Shown here piece after piece: positions 22,584-34,123 of a stretch of DNA of 64,000 nt (positions are counted from its first letter, which is position 1; every line of letters begins with the position of its first letter). Made by a program: the position numbers and the translations under genes. The notes beneath the pieces were generated by a model. It was not told the DNA's origin, made no database searches, and worked only from the letters and a program-made list of their open reading frames with translations. This stretch comes from Tetraselmis striata (lineage: Eukaryota > Chlorophyta > Chlorodendrophyceae > Chlorodendrales > Chlorodendraceae): positions 124,001-188,000 of the forward strand of contig VCJN01001409.1 of the NCBI GenBank assembly GCA_006384855.1, written 5' to 3'.

Positions 22584-25500
22584 TTCCCACCCCTCTGATA
22601 AATGACGAATTGGAAAGTGTCTGTTCGCGTCACCGAAGGCCTGGCGCAGATGTCGGTTGGCGGTGGAAGCGTGACATAGCAGCAGCAACAGCAGCAACAG
22701 GTGTCAACCCTCCGGGATGGACGCCGGAAAACGCGACGGGTGGCGCGCTCGCAGGTCGGCGTATTCCTTTGAGCGTAGCGTGTCTTGCAGATGTCGGCTC
22801 GTCCTTGCGAAATCGTGTAGCGCCTCGACACGTCGCAGCGCGCTGTATGGCTCCCAGCTGTCGTGACTTGAGTCATAGTTCAGCTAACGCACCAGAAAGA
22901 CGAGGCAGAGTCCTCGCTTGAACAGATTCTCGCGGCGCTCGATAGAGAAGTCGAGCACGCGTTCGACGACGAACTCCTCGACATGGGGCTCCACACTGGA
23001 CGGAATTGTATCGGGCTGTGCATCTGGGTTGACGTACTGGCGCAGTCTACTGATGTGAAACACATTGTGGCAGTCCAATGTTGGCGGCAGGCGCAGACGA
23101 TACGCATGGCTGGAGATCTTGGCCGTGACCGGGTAGGGGCCGATGTAGCGCTGTCGGAACTTGCGCGCCGGCTGGTTGCGTATAAGCAAGTGCTCCGTTG
23201 AGAGCCAGACTTTGTCTCCTTCTGCGAACTTAACATGGCTGGTTTTGCGGTCGGCATAGACCTTTTGATATTCATCAGCAAGCTTCAGTTGCTCAGTAAT
23301 CAACATGTGAATATTTTGAATATTTGCAATTGTGTTGCGTGCATCTTGGTTGGCAATAGCAATGAGATCAGGTGGTGTCAGTGGCATCATGCCATAAATT
23401 GTCTCAAAAGGGGCATAATGTGTTGCTGAATGGACTGAATTATTGTAAGAAAATTCAGCAAGAGCCAAATGACTTAACCAAGAGTGATGTTGCTTGTGTA
23501 CAAACGCACGTAATATTTGCTCAATAGTTCTGTGGGTGCGTTCAGTTTGACCGTCAGTTTGCGGGTGATAAGCGCTGGAAATATTTAGCTTAGTTTGCAG
23601 AGCTGTAAACAATGATTTTCAGAACACTGAAGTGATTCTGGGATCTCTGCCAGAGATGATATATCTGCTGAGACCATGGTGTCTGTAAATATTGTCCAAA
23701 TATAATCTGGCCAACTGTGTCGCATCAATCTTAATATTGCATGGCACAAAATGTGACTGTTTGGTGAATGTATCAACAAACGTAGCAATAGCATCGTAGC
23801 CATCCACCTCAGGCAAGTTGGTTATAAAATCCATAGAGATTATATCCCAAGGCTTGGTTGCCTTTGGCAAGGGAAATAAAGAACCATGAGGCTTGGTGGT
23901 AGCTGCTTTGATTCTAACGCAATTATCACATTGTTTGCAGTAATGCTTGACTGTGGTATTCATGCGTGGCCACAAAAACATACGCAGTATGTTGGCAAGA
24001 GTGCGGGTATGGTTGGGGTGTCCATTACCAACATGATACTCCTCAATGATGAGTTTTCTCAGTTCAGAATCATTGGGTATACAGACCTTATCTGCCATAT
24101 AGTAGAGACCATCAGTCTCATCTTGTCGCACACCGTTGGGGGTGCGTCCATGACTGTAGGCAACATCAGTGATGTAGGCAGCTTTGATCTTGTTTATTAA
24201 CTTGCTGTCAATCTGCAAGGCGGACATTGCTGACAAATGGTCCTGCATTTGTTCAAGTTCAGCTTCGACCAACTGGTTTTCAAGTTCAGTCAATGCATAA
24301 TGCAAGTCAGGGCGGCGAGAGAGAGAGAGCATCAGCCTCATTGTCAGCGCCTTTGCGATATAATATCTGCAACACAGGTTCATTAGTCTGTGGGTTGACT
24401 GCCATGTATGGTGAAATTTCATGTAACCATAGGGCATGGCGTCTGCCTAGTCCTTCTTGTGTAGGCAAATGCCTCAATGTGGCATGGTCAATTATAACTG
24501 TAATACGGCGACTGCCTTCCAAATAGCAGCGCCATTCTTTCAGAGCACATATCACACCCAAGAGCTCTTGGTCACAGGTGGGATAATTTGTTTGTGCAGC
24601 CTGCAATGTCTTTGCATAATAGCTGCATGGGTGTAAGTGGCCATCGGCATTAGCCTGGAGCCGAACTGCACCTAAGGCATATTTGCTGGCGTCAGTAGCC
24701 ACTACAAACTCAGCATCTTTGCCGGTGACAGGGCTTGCCAGCACTGGGGACTGGCACAAGGCTTGTTTTAGTTTTACAGATGCAGCTTGGCATTCAATTG
24801 TCCAATCAAATATTTTATCCTTTCTTGTGAGGGCATATAACGGTGCTGCAATAGCAGAATAATTGCGCACACAGCGTCGGTAGAAATTGCAGAAACCAAG
24901 ATATTGTTGGACATTCTGAACGGTCTTAGGCCTGGGCCAATCCTGAACAGCCTTGATTTTATTAGGCGGGGGTCTTAGGCCAGCGTGTGATACCATATGT
25001 CCGAGGTATTCGAGTTCATTCTTGGCAAGCCAGCATTTCTGTAATCGTAGTCTAATGTCATTAGACTCGAGCATAGTAAGAGCTGTGCCCAAATGTTGCA
25101 AATGTTCCTCAAGAGAGTTGCTAAAAATCAAGACATCATCCAGGTATACAAGTATAAAGGTATGCTTGTGTGGCTGGAGTATAGATGTCATCATGCGTTG
25201 AAAAGAGGAGGGAGCACTAGAATGGCATTACTAGCCACTCGAATTGGCCATAGACAGTTCTGAACGCTGTCTTAGGAACATCAGGTGGATTAATCCGGAG
25301 TTGGTGATAACCTAAGGCGAGATCAAGAGCTGAATCGACAGTAGCACCAGATAGCATATCAAGTAATGCATCAGCAGGTGGAACAGGGAACTCAGCCTTT
25401 TTGGTGTTAATACTTATTCAATTGACGGTAGTCAATGCACATGCGCAGACCGCCATTGGCCTTGCGGGCGAAGAGAACATGAGCTGCATATGGAGAGAAG

Positions 25501-26461
25501 GACTCCTGTATAAACTGTTTCTCAAGAAAAGAATTCAGTTGTATTCTTAGTTCCTCTAATTTTGCAGGTGATAATATGTATATTTTTCCTGCAGGAACTT
25601 GATCATCAGGAACAAGAGGGATCTCATGATCAACACCAGGGCGTAACTGTGGAAGGCTGTCAAGCGGAGAGCATATTGCTTTGCGCTTTATGCTTTATGC
25701 TCTCTGATCTGAGCTGTATAAGCTGCAAATTGGTCAGTGTCAATTGTATTTATCTCATCATCAATATCGAGCTCATCGCTCTCTTTGGTGGCATTGTATT
25801 GTTTATCAATGGCGCAGAAATAAATTGTGTCAGGGTCATGCTTGGCAATTTCTCTGGCCATGGCATCAGCATGAACCATTCTGACATTAGCCTGGCGGGG
25901 CTCTGTTTGGCATTGGACTTTTAGTCCTGTGGGAAATGTCATCAGACCAGATTCCCAATCAACATGTGGGTTGTGTTGTTTCAGGAATTGCATCCCCAAA
26001 ACCAGATTGAAATTATGTTGTAACGGTGTGACTGTGAAGTCAATGGGTATTGTGTAATGGTTGACATTTAATTCAAGGGTGATTTTTGTGAAGCGAGAAC
26101 CATTCTACCATCAGTAAGAATAACTCTTACTTTATTTTGAAGTGGTGTAGTTGGTATTTTTTTTTCTTTGACATACTTGGTGATGGCAAAGTTCAAAGTA
26201 GCACCGCTGTCAACCAGTACGGAAGGTGTTATATTAAATTCAGCACATGTGGGGTGTAACAACAATAAGTCATGATCAGACTTGCTGGTAACAAAACATT
26301 TTTCTGTCATCATACGTGACTGGTGGAACTTCTTGGCTTTTGGTTTTACTCCTTACCTTGCTGCTCAGCCAACATGGTTTTGAGTTCCTCAGTGGTAACG
26401 ACGTCATTAACTGCCTGGGCTGAACGTTCCTCAACAGTATAGTCAGCCAGGTAGACATCAA
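22584..26461 (-). pseudogene. Chromovirus pol, copy B (protease, RT, RNase H, integrase, chromodomain)
   Basis: The protease is at 26068-26313 with the aspartic DSGA motif (VLVDSGATLNFA). A linker at 25688-25999 has GMQFLKQHNPHVDWESG, typical of gypsy pol before the RT. RT with YLDDVLIFSNS and RNase H (VVATDASKYALGA) runs through 24307-25194. Integrase is at 22884-24437: GNGHPNHTRTLANI and CKQCDNC form the zinc finger, followed by SMDFITNLPEV and TDGQTERTHRTIEQ. Copy B has a TAG in place of the Trp codon of the chromodomain LVRWLNYD motif (22884-22886), plus frame breaks in the RT near 25200-25420. It is longer than copy A because it keeps the protease. Confidence 0.87.
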
Positions 26462-27337
26462 TATACCACGCAGTGGGTCCCATAGGTTCAGTATCAGTCG
26501 CTTAACTGGGTGTGTGAAACAAACATGTTCCAGGCGGACAGCTATGAATTTTCTTAAATCTTGAAAGCAGTGGAATCCAGGATTGTCCTAATTGTGAGGA
26601 CCATCTGGGCATAACAATAATACCTCTTGTGTCAAAAGGTGACTCTTGTCTTTGCATCTAAAAATGCTGCAAGATGGGCAGGACTGTGTCATCTTACACC
26701 GGATTGATGAACACAGTTTTACCTTTGATATCTCGTTGCTGGAATGGTTTTTCAGCACTGCAATAATCTGAACATACAGCATCATATGCTGAGGCACATG
26801 CATCAAAAGTGACTGGACCATAGGCATAGTTCAGTCTGTTGAATTCTGCTTGGTCAAACACAACAGAGTCAGTTGGACATGCATTTGGTTTTGCTTTTTT
26901 GTCTATTTAAGTGTCATTCTTGCGACTATATATTGTTTTTGGTACGCATTCTGCGCACTCAAGATCTCTTTTGGATGACAGTCACTTTGGAATGCAGTCT
27001 AGCCTGCGTCTTTTTGTTTTTGACATTTTTGTTGACATTTTTCTGCACCCTGTCTCGTCCTCGATGTCGGCAACGAGGTGTGAATAAGCACATGAGCACC
27101 CATGAGCTTCATGATCAGGTTGCGAGTCGGGGGGGTTCAGTGTCGCGGGAGCGCAATGCTCAACCATATCGAGATCCGTATCCTCGACCTCATGCAGGGG
27201 CTGAGCAGGCAGTTTAGCAGTGCATGCATGTTTGCATGGACTTTATCTGAGTCGATTTTCCGACTTGCTTGGCTAGCTTGTTAGCTGCCACTTTGGCTTT
27301 GAACTGTTCTTTGTCCTGTTCGGACGCATGGCGGCAT
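26462..27337 (-). other. Gag-protease linker region of the chromovirus, frames broken
   Basis: This lies between gag and protease of the same minus-strand element. Frames are short (for example minus 26588-26827), and the expected continuous gag-pol frame is lost. A C-rich and T-rich segment near 26880-27060 gives an artefactual plus-strand frame. No independent gene. Confidence 0.5.
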
Positions 27338-28272
27338 TCATAAATTGAGGGCCTTTTTGCCGCATTTGGCGCACTCACTAGAGAAGCGACTTGGTGGGCG
27401 ACTGGGCAAGCTGTCCGGAGCAGTAGGGCGACTCGGGGCAGAGCTGGTCGACGCTCCGTTGTTGCGCGACCACAGGTTGGGGAAGGTCGGCATGTGACGA
27501 CGACCCGAATACACCTCGTAGTGACGCTTTGTGGGCCTTGATGTTGGCGTGCATAGCGCTCTCGACAGCGAGGCGGTGCTCCTCGTCGATAGCCGAGAGA
27601 TGTCTGAAAAGCTCTTCATGAGTCGAGACAACCTCGTTGGCGTGGTTAGCTATCTTCTGTACCTCGGCTCTCTCGTGCTTGGGAATCGCCTGCAAAATAC
27701 GCTGCACTTGCAAGTACTCAGGCACAACGAAAGGTTCATGCAACAAGGCAAATGCAGCTTGTAGCTTGCGCTGCAAGTCGCCACAACAGGTAGCCATCTT
27801 GGGGTCGCTCGGCTTGACGCAGATGTCACGCGCGTAGTCTTCGACGGTTGTATGAGTGCCGTTGGGGAAGGCGGCCTTGAAGAAAGCTTGTTTCCAGTTG
27901 TGATAACTGACGAAATGAGTCAGGACCTCGCAGCCCATGACGATGTGATCCTGAAGCTCATGGTTGTTGAGCACCAACTGATGGGTGTGAGCCGCGGTAG
28001 AATCGGGCTTGAACTGTCGACCGAGCCATGCCTCCGTCTCAGGAACCCAAAGCTTGTTTCGGTCGGAAATCTCTATGTCCACGTTCTCCAGAAAGGCCTT
28101 GACTGCCGGGAAGTCGTGAACGTCGGCGAGCTTTGAGAGATGTTTTAGGTTGATGCTACAACGCGGACTTCCTGCATCTTCTTCTCGACAATTTGACGCA
28201 TAGATTGTTCGGCGGGTGGACCACCGGGAGGGCAACCGGCTTGACGGGCGCTCCGGCGAGATGCCATGTCGA
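27338..28272 (-). pseudogene. Chromovirus gag with zinc-knuckle-like end
   Basis: The reading starts MASRRSARQAGCPPGGPP at 28272 and continues, after a frame change near 28150, into the long frame 27378-28150 (KHLSKLADVHDFPAVKAFL ... WLGRQFKPDS ... FVSYHNWKQAFFKAAFP). It ends with SSECAKCGKKAL (about 27340-27390), half of a CCHC-type knuckle. This layout matches capsid/nucleocapsid of chromoviral Gag. The ATG lies within the 9-bp duplication made by the MULE at 28266-28274, so the 5' leader is now 5.3 kb away, at 33593-33748. Confidence 0.7.
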
Positions 28273-28274
28273 CA

Positions 28275-28359
28275 GGGAAAAGGGCAATATTATAGCGTAA
28301 ACGGTGCAGGCCACTATGCTTCACTTTTGACTCACTGAAAATGGGACAATTTACTAGCT
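28275..28359 (+). repeat. MULE left terminal inverted repeat
   Basis: Starts GGGAAAAGGGCAATATTATA and ends TTTACTAGC. It pairs with 33509-33592 in inverted orientation with only scattered mismatches. Confidence 0.88.
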
Positions 28360-28940
28360 CGCGTACCAAACAATGTTCTACAGACATATATATACAGCGC
28401 AAAGTACTGTATACTCGCCGTCGCCGCCGCCATCCCTTATCCCGCCCACTCGAGTGGAGGGGGGCTGCGCAGTAGTACTAGTCGCTACTGGCATACCTTT
28501 CCACCACCGCCAAGGCTGCCCATAACCCAAACCGGGCCGTGGCAGACAGTTATTCATAGGAAAGGATCCCACGCGACACATGCATGCATGGTCTTAACTT
28601 ACACAAAATGGCGCGAACGCCCGGATCCGTGACATGAATGGACTCCGCCTACCTTCGGCGTAGGTGTGCACGGCTGGTGAGTAGGCATGCTGCCGCCTCT
28701 TACGTCCCTGCGTCCCTATGCCTTACTTGCCCTGCATTCCCTGCCATGTCGCGAGACTTGCAGCTCACGCTATCGGTTACTGCCATGCAGGCTGGGGTAG
28801 GTCCCATCGCGATGGAGGTGCCTAGCAACCCCCCCCCCTTCCCCCCCGCACGCGGCCACCCTCTCGAGAGTCTGCCAGCCGGTCCGCCCGACCCGCTCGA
28901 CCAAGGGCTGCGCCTGCTCGACGTGCCCCCACCCAACGCT

Positions 28941-29252
28941 CTCGTCGCGTGGCGGCCCTTGCCGTTGGACCTAGCCGGGCCGATACGCAGTCAGTGGCGG
29001 GTCAGGGGCACGGCCCGCCAGCGGCAGACATGTCGCCGAGCTCGGCTGTCGCTGGCGATGCGGCCGAGGGCTGGCCTACGCATAGCGATAGCCAGGCTGG
29101 GGAGAGCGGCGGGCGCGCAGAAGCCGGCGCGTCGGCAGCCACACCATGTGGACTTGCGCTCGCATTAGGCGGGGGTGGGGGCGTGCCGGATGCCAGCGGC
29201 TCGGAGGCTAAAGGCGCGACAACCACCATGCCCACGGTAAGAGCTGTGGAAT
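28941..29252 (+). repeat. GC-rich segment duplicated at 31089-31401
   Basis: Both copies contain GTCAGTGGCGGGTCAGGGGC, ACATGTCGCCGAGCT and GCTGGCCTACGCATAGCGAT in the same order. The frame at 28949-29254 is open for 101 codons (PPAADMSPSSAVAGDAAEGW) and the second copy preserves part of it. A captured gene fragment is possible, but no domain is recognised. Confidence 0.7.
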
Positions 29253-29329
29253 AGGCGGGATTGAGGCCGGGGGGGGGGGGGGGGGGGGAGGTTGTGGCCG
29301 TGCTGTGGTGTAATGTTGTGGTAGTGTGG

Positions 29330-30180
29330 TGCACCTTTGCATTTTTATACGGCTTCTAATTATGTCGCCATTACACGTTCGACTGACAGCCCCCGACTCC
29401 AAAAACTAGCACGAGCAACGCACTCCCTACCCCCGCTGCCGACGAGTTGCAGCCGGCCTCAAAAGAAGCAACGCCAGTCGCCAAGGTGGGCGGCCTTGCT
29501 GCGATGTAATGTTGTCCTGGGCTTCTGTTGTTTTCGGCTTGCTAATTATGTCGCCATCGCGCGTTCGACCCACAGCCCCCGATTGCAAAGCACGATCGAC
29601 GCACCCCCCTTGCCTTGCTGCCGACGAGTCGCAGCCGGCCTCAAATGAAGCGACGCCAGTCGCCACGGTGGGCGGCCTTGCTTCGATGTAAGGCTATGCT
29701 AGGCTTTTGCAGTTTCCGGCTTGCTAATTATGCCGCCATCGCACGTTCCACCGGTAGCCCCCGAGTGCCAAACCTTGCACGAGCGACGCATCCCCTCGCC
29801 CGATGCTGACGAGTCGAGTCTTGCACGAGTTCAACCGAGGCGACTCACGTCGCCAAGGCGGGCGGCCGTGCTGCGACATAATGTTGTTATCCACCTTTGC
29901 ATTTTTATGGCTTGCGAAATATGTCGCCATCGCGCGTTCGACCTACCCCCCCCCCCCCCCCGACTGCTAGCTGCACGAGCGACGCACCCCCTCGCCTTGC
30001 TGTCGGCGAGTCGCAACCGGCATCAAAAGAAGCGACGCCAGTCGCAAGGTGGGCGGCCTTGCTGCGATGTAAGGCTATGTTGGGTTTTTTTAGTTTCCGA
30101 CTTGCTGATTATGTAGTCGCCATCGCACATTCGACCCATACCTCCCGACTACATAATCTGGCACGAGCGACGCACCCGCT
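29330..30180 (+). repeat. Tandem array of a roughly 180-bp unit, block 1
   Basis: About five units. Each contains GGCTTGCTAATTATGTCGCC, a CGTTCGACC(C/G)ACAGCCCC stretch, GCACGAGCGACGCACCCC, GACGAGTCGCAGCCGGCCTC, and CGCCAGTCGCCAAGGTGGGC followed by GGCCTTGCTGCGATGTAA. The short plus- and minus-strand frames throughout (60-130 codons) are by-products of the repeats. Confidence 0.85.
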
Positions 30181-30360
30181 GCCCCCGCTGCAAAAGGCCC
30201 GAACGACCCTCACAGTTTGCTCACAGTGCGGCAATCCTTTGGTGACGCTTGTGCAGGCCGGGAGAAGCAAACAGGGGGGAAAAGGCAAGGGCAAACGCGG
30301 GCAGGGTGGTGCTGGCTCCAAGCGCGGCCGTGAGGAAGAGGGCGGAGCGCAGGATGGCTA
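30150..30360 (+). other. Possible captured gene fragment in the MULE interior
   Basis: The only non-repeat frame in the element. It reads LTVCSQCGNPLVTLVQAG followed by a Lys/Gly-rich SKQGGKGKGKRGQGG and an acidic EEEGGAQDG end at 30360. A CxxC pair suggests half of a zinc ribbon. Mutator-like elements are known to capture host gene pieces. No start codon or partner CxxC was found, so this is a fragment at best. Confidence 0.25.
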
Positions 30361-31088
30361 GCTCTACTATGGGGTGGGCACCGCTGAAGTGGTGCCGGGC
30401 GCAGCGGAGCCTGAGACCCTGGTGATGTATGCAAAAGTGCCCGCCATAGATAAAGGTGGCTGCAGTGCCGGCACCTTGTGGACTCGTTGCAGTCGCAGGA
30501 AACCCCATTGTCGCCCGCATAAACGAACTTCAGTCGACAACAAACCCTGTGGACGGCTTGCAAGGAGCGACAAGGTTGGGGCAGCAATCCTCGCCTACTA
30601 TTGGTATACGCGACAATGCGCGCCTGGGTGACCTGGTACTCGGAGTGGCAGTCATGTTGTATGGCAGTCGTGTTGATGCACCCCTCGCGTGCCTGCTGCC
30701 GAGCCGCAGCCGGCCTCGACATGGGCGCCGCGAGTCGTCAAGGTGGGTTGGCCCCGCTGCACGTGTTGCCATTGCGCACCTATTACTTTTACGGCTCGCT
30801 AATAGAGTCGAAATCGCACGTTGGCCCCGCATACCCCGAGCGCAGAGGCTTGCCCGAGCGACGCACCCCCTCGAAGCGCTGCTCCCGAGTCGCAGCCGGC
30901 CTCGACAGGGGCGCCTCATGTCGCCAAGGTGGGTTGGACCCGCTGCACCTTTGTTGCCGTTGCGCACTTGTTACTTTTATGGCATGCAAATTGAGTCGCC
31001 ATCGCACGTTGGCCCCCGCAGACCCCAAGCGCAGAAGCTAGCCCGAGACGAACTTCCTCGCGGCGCTGCTCCTGACCCGCATGCCAAA

Positions 31089-31401
31089 CGCCCTCGTCGC
31101 GTGGCGGCCCTGGCCATTGGAGCTAGCTGGGCGGATACGCAGTCAGTGGCGGGTCAGGGGCAGGGCCCGCCAACGGCAGACATGTCGCCGAGCTTGGCTG
31201 TCGCTAGCGATGCGGCCGAGGGCTGGCCTACGCATAGCGATAGCCAGGCTGGGGAGAGCGGCGGGCAGGGAGCCGGCGCGTCGGCAGCCACACCCTGTGG
31301 ACTTGCGCTCGCATGAGGCGGGGGTGAGGGCGTGCCGGATGCCAGCGGCTCGGAGGCTAAAGGCGCGACAACCACCATGCCCATTGTAAGAGATGCGGAA
31401 T
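31089..31401 (+). repeat. Second copy of the GC-rich segment
   Basis: Copy of 28941-29252, with small changes (GGGCAGGGCCCGCC against GGGCACGGCCCGCC). It is followed, as the first copy is, by a G-rich run and then the 180-bp array, so the array and this segment were duplicated together. Confidence 0.8.
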
Positions 31402-31479
31402 AGGCGGGATGGGTGGCAGGGTGGAGGGGGGGGGGCGGTGTTGGCCGTGCTGCGATATAATGTTGTGGGGCACCTCTGT

Positions 31480-32735
31480 ATTTTTACGGCTTGCTAATTA
31501 TGTCGCCATAGCATGTTCGACCGACAGCATCCTACTGCAAAAGCTGGCACGAGCAACGCACTCCATGCCCCCGCTGCCGACGAGTTGCAGCCGGCCTTAA
31601 TAGAAGCAACGCCAGTCGCCAAAGTGGGCGGCCGTAGTGCTGCGATGTAAGGTTATCCTTGGCTTCTGTGGTTTTCGGCTTGCTAATTATGTCGCCATCG
31701 CACGTTCGACCCACAGCCCCCAATTGCAAAAGCTGGCACGAGCGATGCACTCCCTTGCCTTGCTGCCGACGAGTCGCAGCCGGCCTCAAATGAAGCGACG
31801 CCAGTCGCCAAGGTGGACGGCCTTGCTGTGGTGTAAGGCTATGGGTTATGGGCTCATGTAGTTTCCGGCTTGCTAATTTTGTCGCCATCGCACGTTCGAC
31901 CCACAGCCCCCGAGCGACGCACCCCCTTGCCTTCCTGCCGACGAGTCGCAGCCGGCCTCAAATGAAGCGACGCCAGTCGCCAAGGTGGACGGCCTTGCTG
32001 TGGTGTAAGGCTATGGGTTATGGGCTCCTGTAGTTTACGGCTTGCTAATCATGTCGCCATCGCACGTTCCACCCACAGCCCCCGAGCGACGCACCCCCTC
32101 GCCTTGCTGCCGACGAGTCGCAGCCGGCTCGCAAGAGGCGCCGGGAGTCGCCAAGGTGGGTGACCTTACTGCGATGCTGTAAGGCTATGCTAGGTTGTTT
32201 TAGTTAGTTTCCGACTTGCTAATTATGTCGCCATCGCACGTTCGTCCGACAGCCCCCGAGTGCAAAAGCTGGCACGAGCGACGCACCCCCTCGCCTTGCT
32301 ACCGACGAGTGGCAGCCGGCTTGCAAGAGGCGCAGCAAGTCGCCAAGGTGGGCGGCCTTTCTGCGAGGTAAGGCTATGCTGGGCTGCTTCAGTTTTTGGC
32401 TTGCTAATTATAATGTCGCCATCGCACATTCGACCCACAGCCCCGAGTGCAAAAGCGACGCATCTCCTCGCTCGCCGCCAACGAGTCGCAACCGCCCTCA
32501 AAAGAAGCGACGCACATCGCCAAGGTGGTCGGCCTTGCTGCGACATAATGATGTTGTCCACCTTTGCATTTTTATGGCTTGCTAATTATGTCGCCATCGC
32601 GCGATCAACCTACCCACATCCCCCGACTGCTAGCTGCACGAGCGACGTACCCCCTCGGCTTGCTGCCGCATAGTCGCAACCGGCATCAAAAGAAGCGACG
32701 CCAATCGCAAGGTGGGCGGCCTTGCTGCAATGTAT
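31480..32735 (+). repeat. Tandem array of the roughly 180-bp unit, block 2
   Basis: About seven units of the block-1 repeat. Units 3 and 4 (around 31800-32030) share GTGGACGGCCTTGCTGTGGT and the GGCTATGGGTTATGGGCTC variant, which points to local unit duplication. Confidence 0.85.
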
Positions 32736-33508
32736 CCGTTGGTTCAACCGCAGGTGACTGCTACCTGCACGCGGAAATAATTTGACGAGGGGCAGCATAC
32801 CTTAGCCGCCGAGTCATACAAGAACCGCCAATTAGTAGGGAGGCCTGAGATTACCGACTTGACCGCTTTGTAGTCGGCATTTTCAGTGTGGCCGTCTTCG
32901 GCAGGAAGCCAGTGAGTCAGTGACCGATATGGTGTGGTTGTACCTCAGCCCCAGCCGGGGTGGGCCGTGTGGCCCCTGCAACTGCCGTGTCGGAACGCTT
33001 AGCGCTGCCTTGCATACCGGGGCTGCCTGCGGCACCCTCTCCAGACGCCACTACTTCGGCCAAAGACGCAGGGGGGCGCTGGCCACCCCCCCTTTAACGA
33101 CTCTTCCAAGGTCGCAACATCACGCAAGGCTGCCCCACGCGAGGAGACGGGCCGCCCGACGGCAGACCTGATACAACTTGTTGCCATCTCGAGAAGAACT
33201 TCCCTACTTAACATTCCCTTATGATCTTGAAGGAGTTCCCGCACCTCCCCAAGTGCAGCGCGAAGTTCGTGTATAGCCCGCAAGGGGGAACCCATACCGA
33301 CCCCACAGCCCTACTTCCTACTTGTTTCAGCGAGAACGGTTAGACAGGTGTGGGAGGCGGAGAACTGCCTCGACTTCGCGGCAACCTACCTATTTACCTT
33401 CGGAGAACCTGCCTCGACCCGCCGCCTTTGCCTCGTTCCGCCTACACCAAGTGATCATGTACTTTGCGCTATTACACGCGAACCCTAAAAACCTGCACAG
33501 GGTTAAAA
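32736..33508. other. MULE right interior, no supported gene
   Basis: A minus-strand frame at 32999-33295 (98 codons, IHELRAALGEVRELLQDHKG) has a heptad-like start, but no start context or known domain. Nothing else is visible before the right inverted repeat. Confidence 0.4.
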
Positions 33509-33592
33509 GCTAGTAAGTTGTCCCATTTTCAGTGAGTCATAAGTGAAGCATAGTGGCCTGTACCGTTTACGCTATAATCTTGTCCCAGTCCC
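33509..33592 (-). repeat. MULE right terminal inverted repeat
   Basis: Inverted partner of 28275-28359. Its outer end reads CAGTCCC next to the ATGTCGACA duplication at 33593-33601. Confidence 0.88.
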
Positions 33593-33748
33593 ATGTCGAC
33601 ACGCGGCCCGGATAAAGGTCCAAGGGTTCAGAATCGCTACCGGGGTTCGGCAGGACCAGCGAAACCGCGAATGTATCGTCGTGCGTGCGAGAGCAGGTCG
33701 CCGTGGGTCAGCAGGTGGGACTGGACCGTAACAATAAGCTGAAACCAT
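33593..33748 (-). other. Chromovirus 5' leader with putative primer-binding site
   Basis: Directly downstream of LTR-3 on the minus strand the sequence reads ATGGTTTCAGC. TGGTxxCAGxGC-type sequences are primer-binding sites for initiator tRNA-Met in many gypsy elements, so TGGTTTCAGC is a plausible variant. The leader runs to the MULE target duplication, which once contained the gag ATG. Confidence 0.45.
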
Positions 33749-34123
33749 TGTAAGTACTTGCAGCTATACTTGGTGAAATAGGGCTCTACTCATAGCGTTT
33801 GGCGAATTGAGTTGCTTGCACAATGTAATCTCTTACAATATGTCCATGGCATTGCATATCTATCATGCATGTAGCGGTCCGACTCGGCACCGCGGATAGG
33901 CAGCTAGTATTCTGATAATTAAGGAGTTGCAGCGCGTACTATATGTTACAAGGAATATTACTGGCGTCTGGTTGTGGCCGTACCAGTAATAATACGCGTA
34001 CGCGTGAAACATCGGTACAACAATATGACTGTACGAGTACGGGTACATTTACTTGGCCATAATATCGACGTCGCACGCGGTTCTGTGGTGGTACTAGGGC
34101 AGTCGCTAGGCGTAACCCTAACA
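33749..34123 (-). repeat. LTR-3 (5' LTR of the composite)
   Basis: Starts TGTAAGTACTTG and ends AACCCTAACA on the plus strand. It is closer to LTR-1 than to LTR-2: they share GGATAGGCAGCTAGTAT and AATAATACGCGTACGCGTGAAA. Right flank CCAAT equals the left flank of LTR-1. Confidence 0.9.

Larger units (their letters stand above)
28275..33592. mobile_element. Non-autonomous Mutator-like element with perfect 9-bp target duplication
   Basis: Terminal inverted repeats of about 85 bp (28275-28359 and 33509-33592) begin GGGA and share ATTATAGCGTAAACGGT, CAGGCCACTATGCTTCACTT and CTCACTGAAAATGGGACAA. Both ends are bordered by ATGTCGACA (28266-28274 and 33593-33601), a perfect 9-bp duplication as made by Mutator-like transposases. 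Deleting the element and one copy restores the chromovirus leader-gag start. The 5.3 kb interior has no transposase. It holds two arrays of a roughly 180-bp repeat and a duplicated GC-rich segment. Confidence 0.88.
17733..34123 (-). mobile_element. Composite Ty3/gypsy chromovirus insertion with three LTRs and a nested MULE
   Basis: On the minus strand the order is LTR-3 (5'), leader, gag (split by a Mutator-like element), protease, RT/RNase H, integrase, LTR-2, a second partial pol, LTR-1 (3'). The outer LTRs are flanked by the same 5 bp, CCAAT (17728-17732 and 34124-34128). Removing the composite and one CCAAT joins the two halves of the YR-C ORF in frame. The simplest history is one element inserted into YR-C, then a sibling into its protease region, then recombination between the siblings that removed one LTR. 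Confidence 0.82.

Noticed and set aside
28638-29168. 176-codon frame as a MULE-encoded gene
   Set aside because: No domain, no transposase motif, and it overlaps the duplicated GC-rich segment in a different frame from the better-conserved one.
33509-33748. Inversion of 28.3-33.6 kb within the chromovirus
   Set aside because: The inverted leader-like sequence first suggested it, but the matching ends are TIRs flanked by a perfect 9-bp direct duplication, which fits a transposon insertion better.
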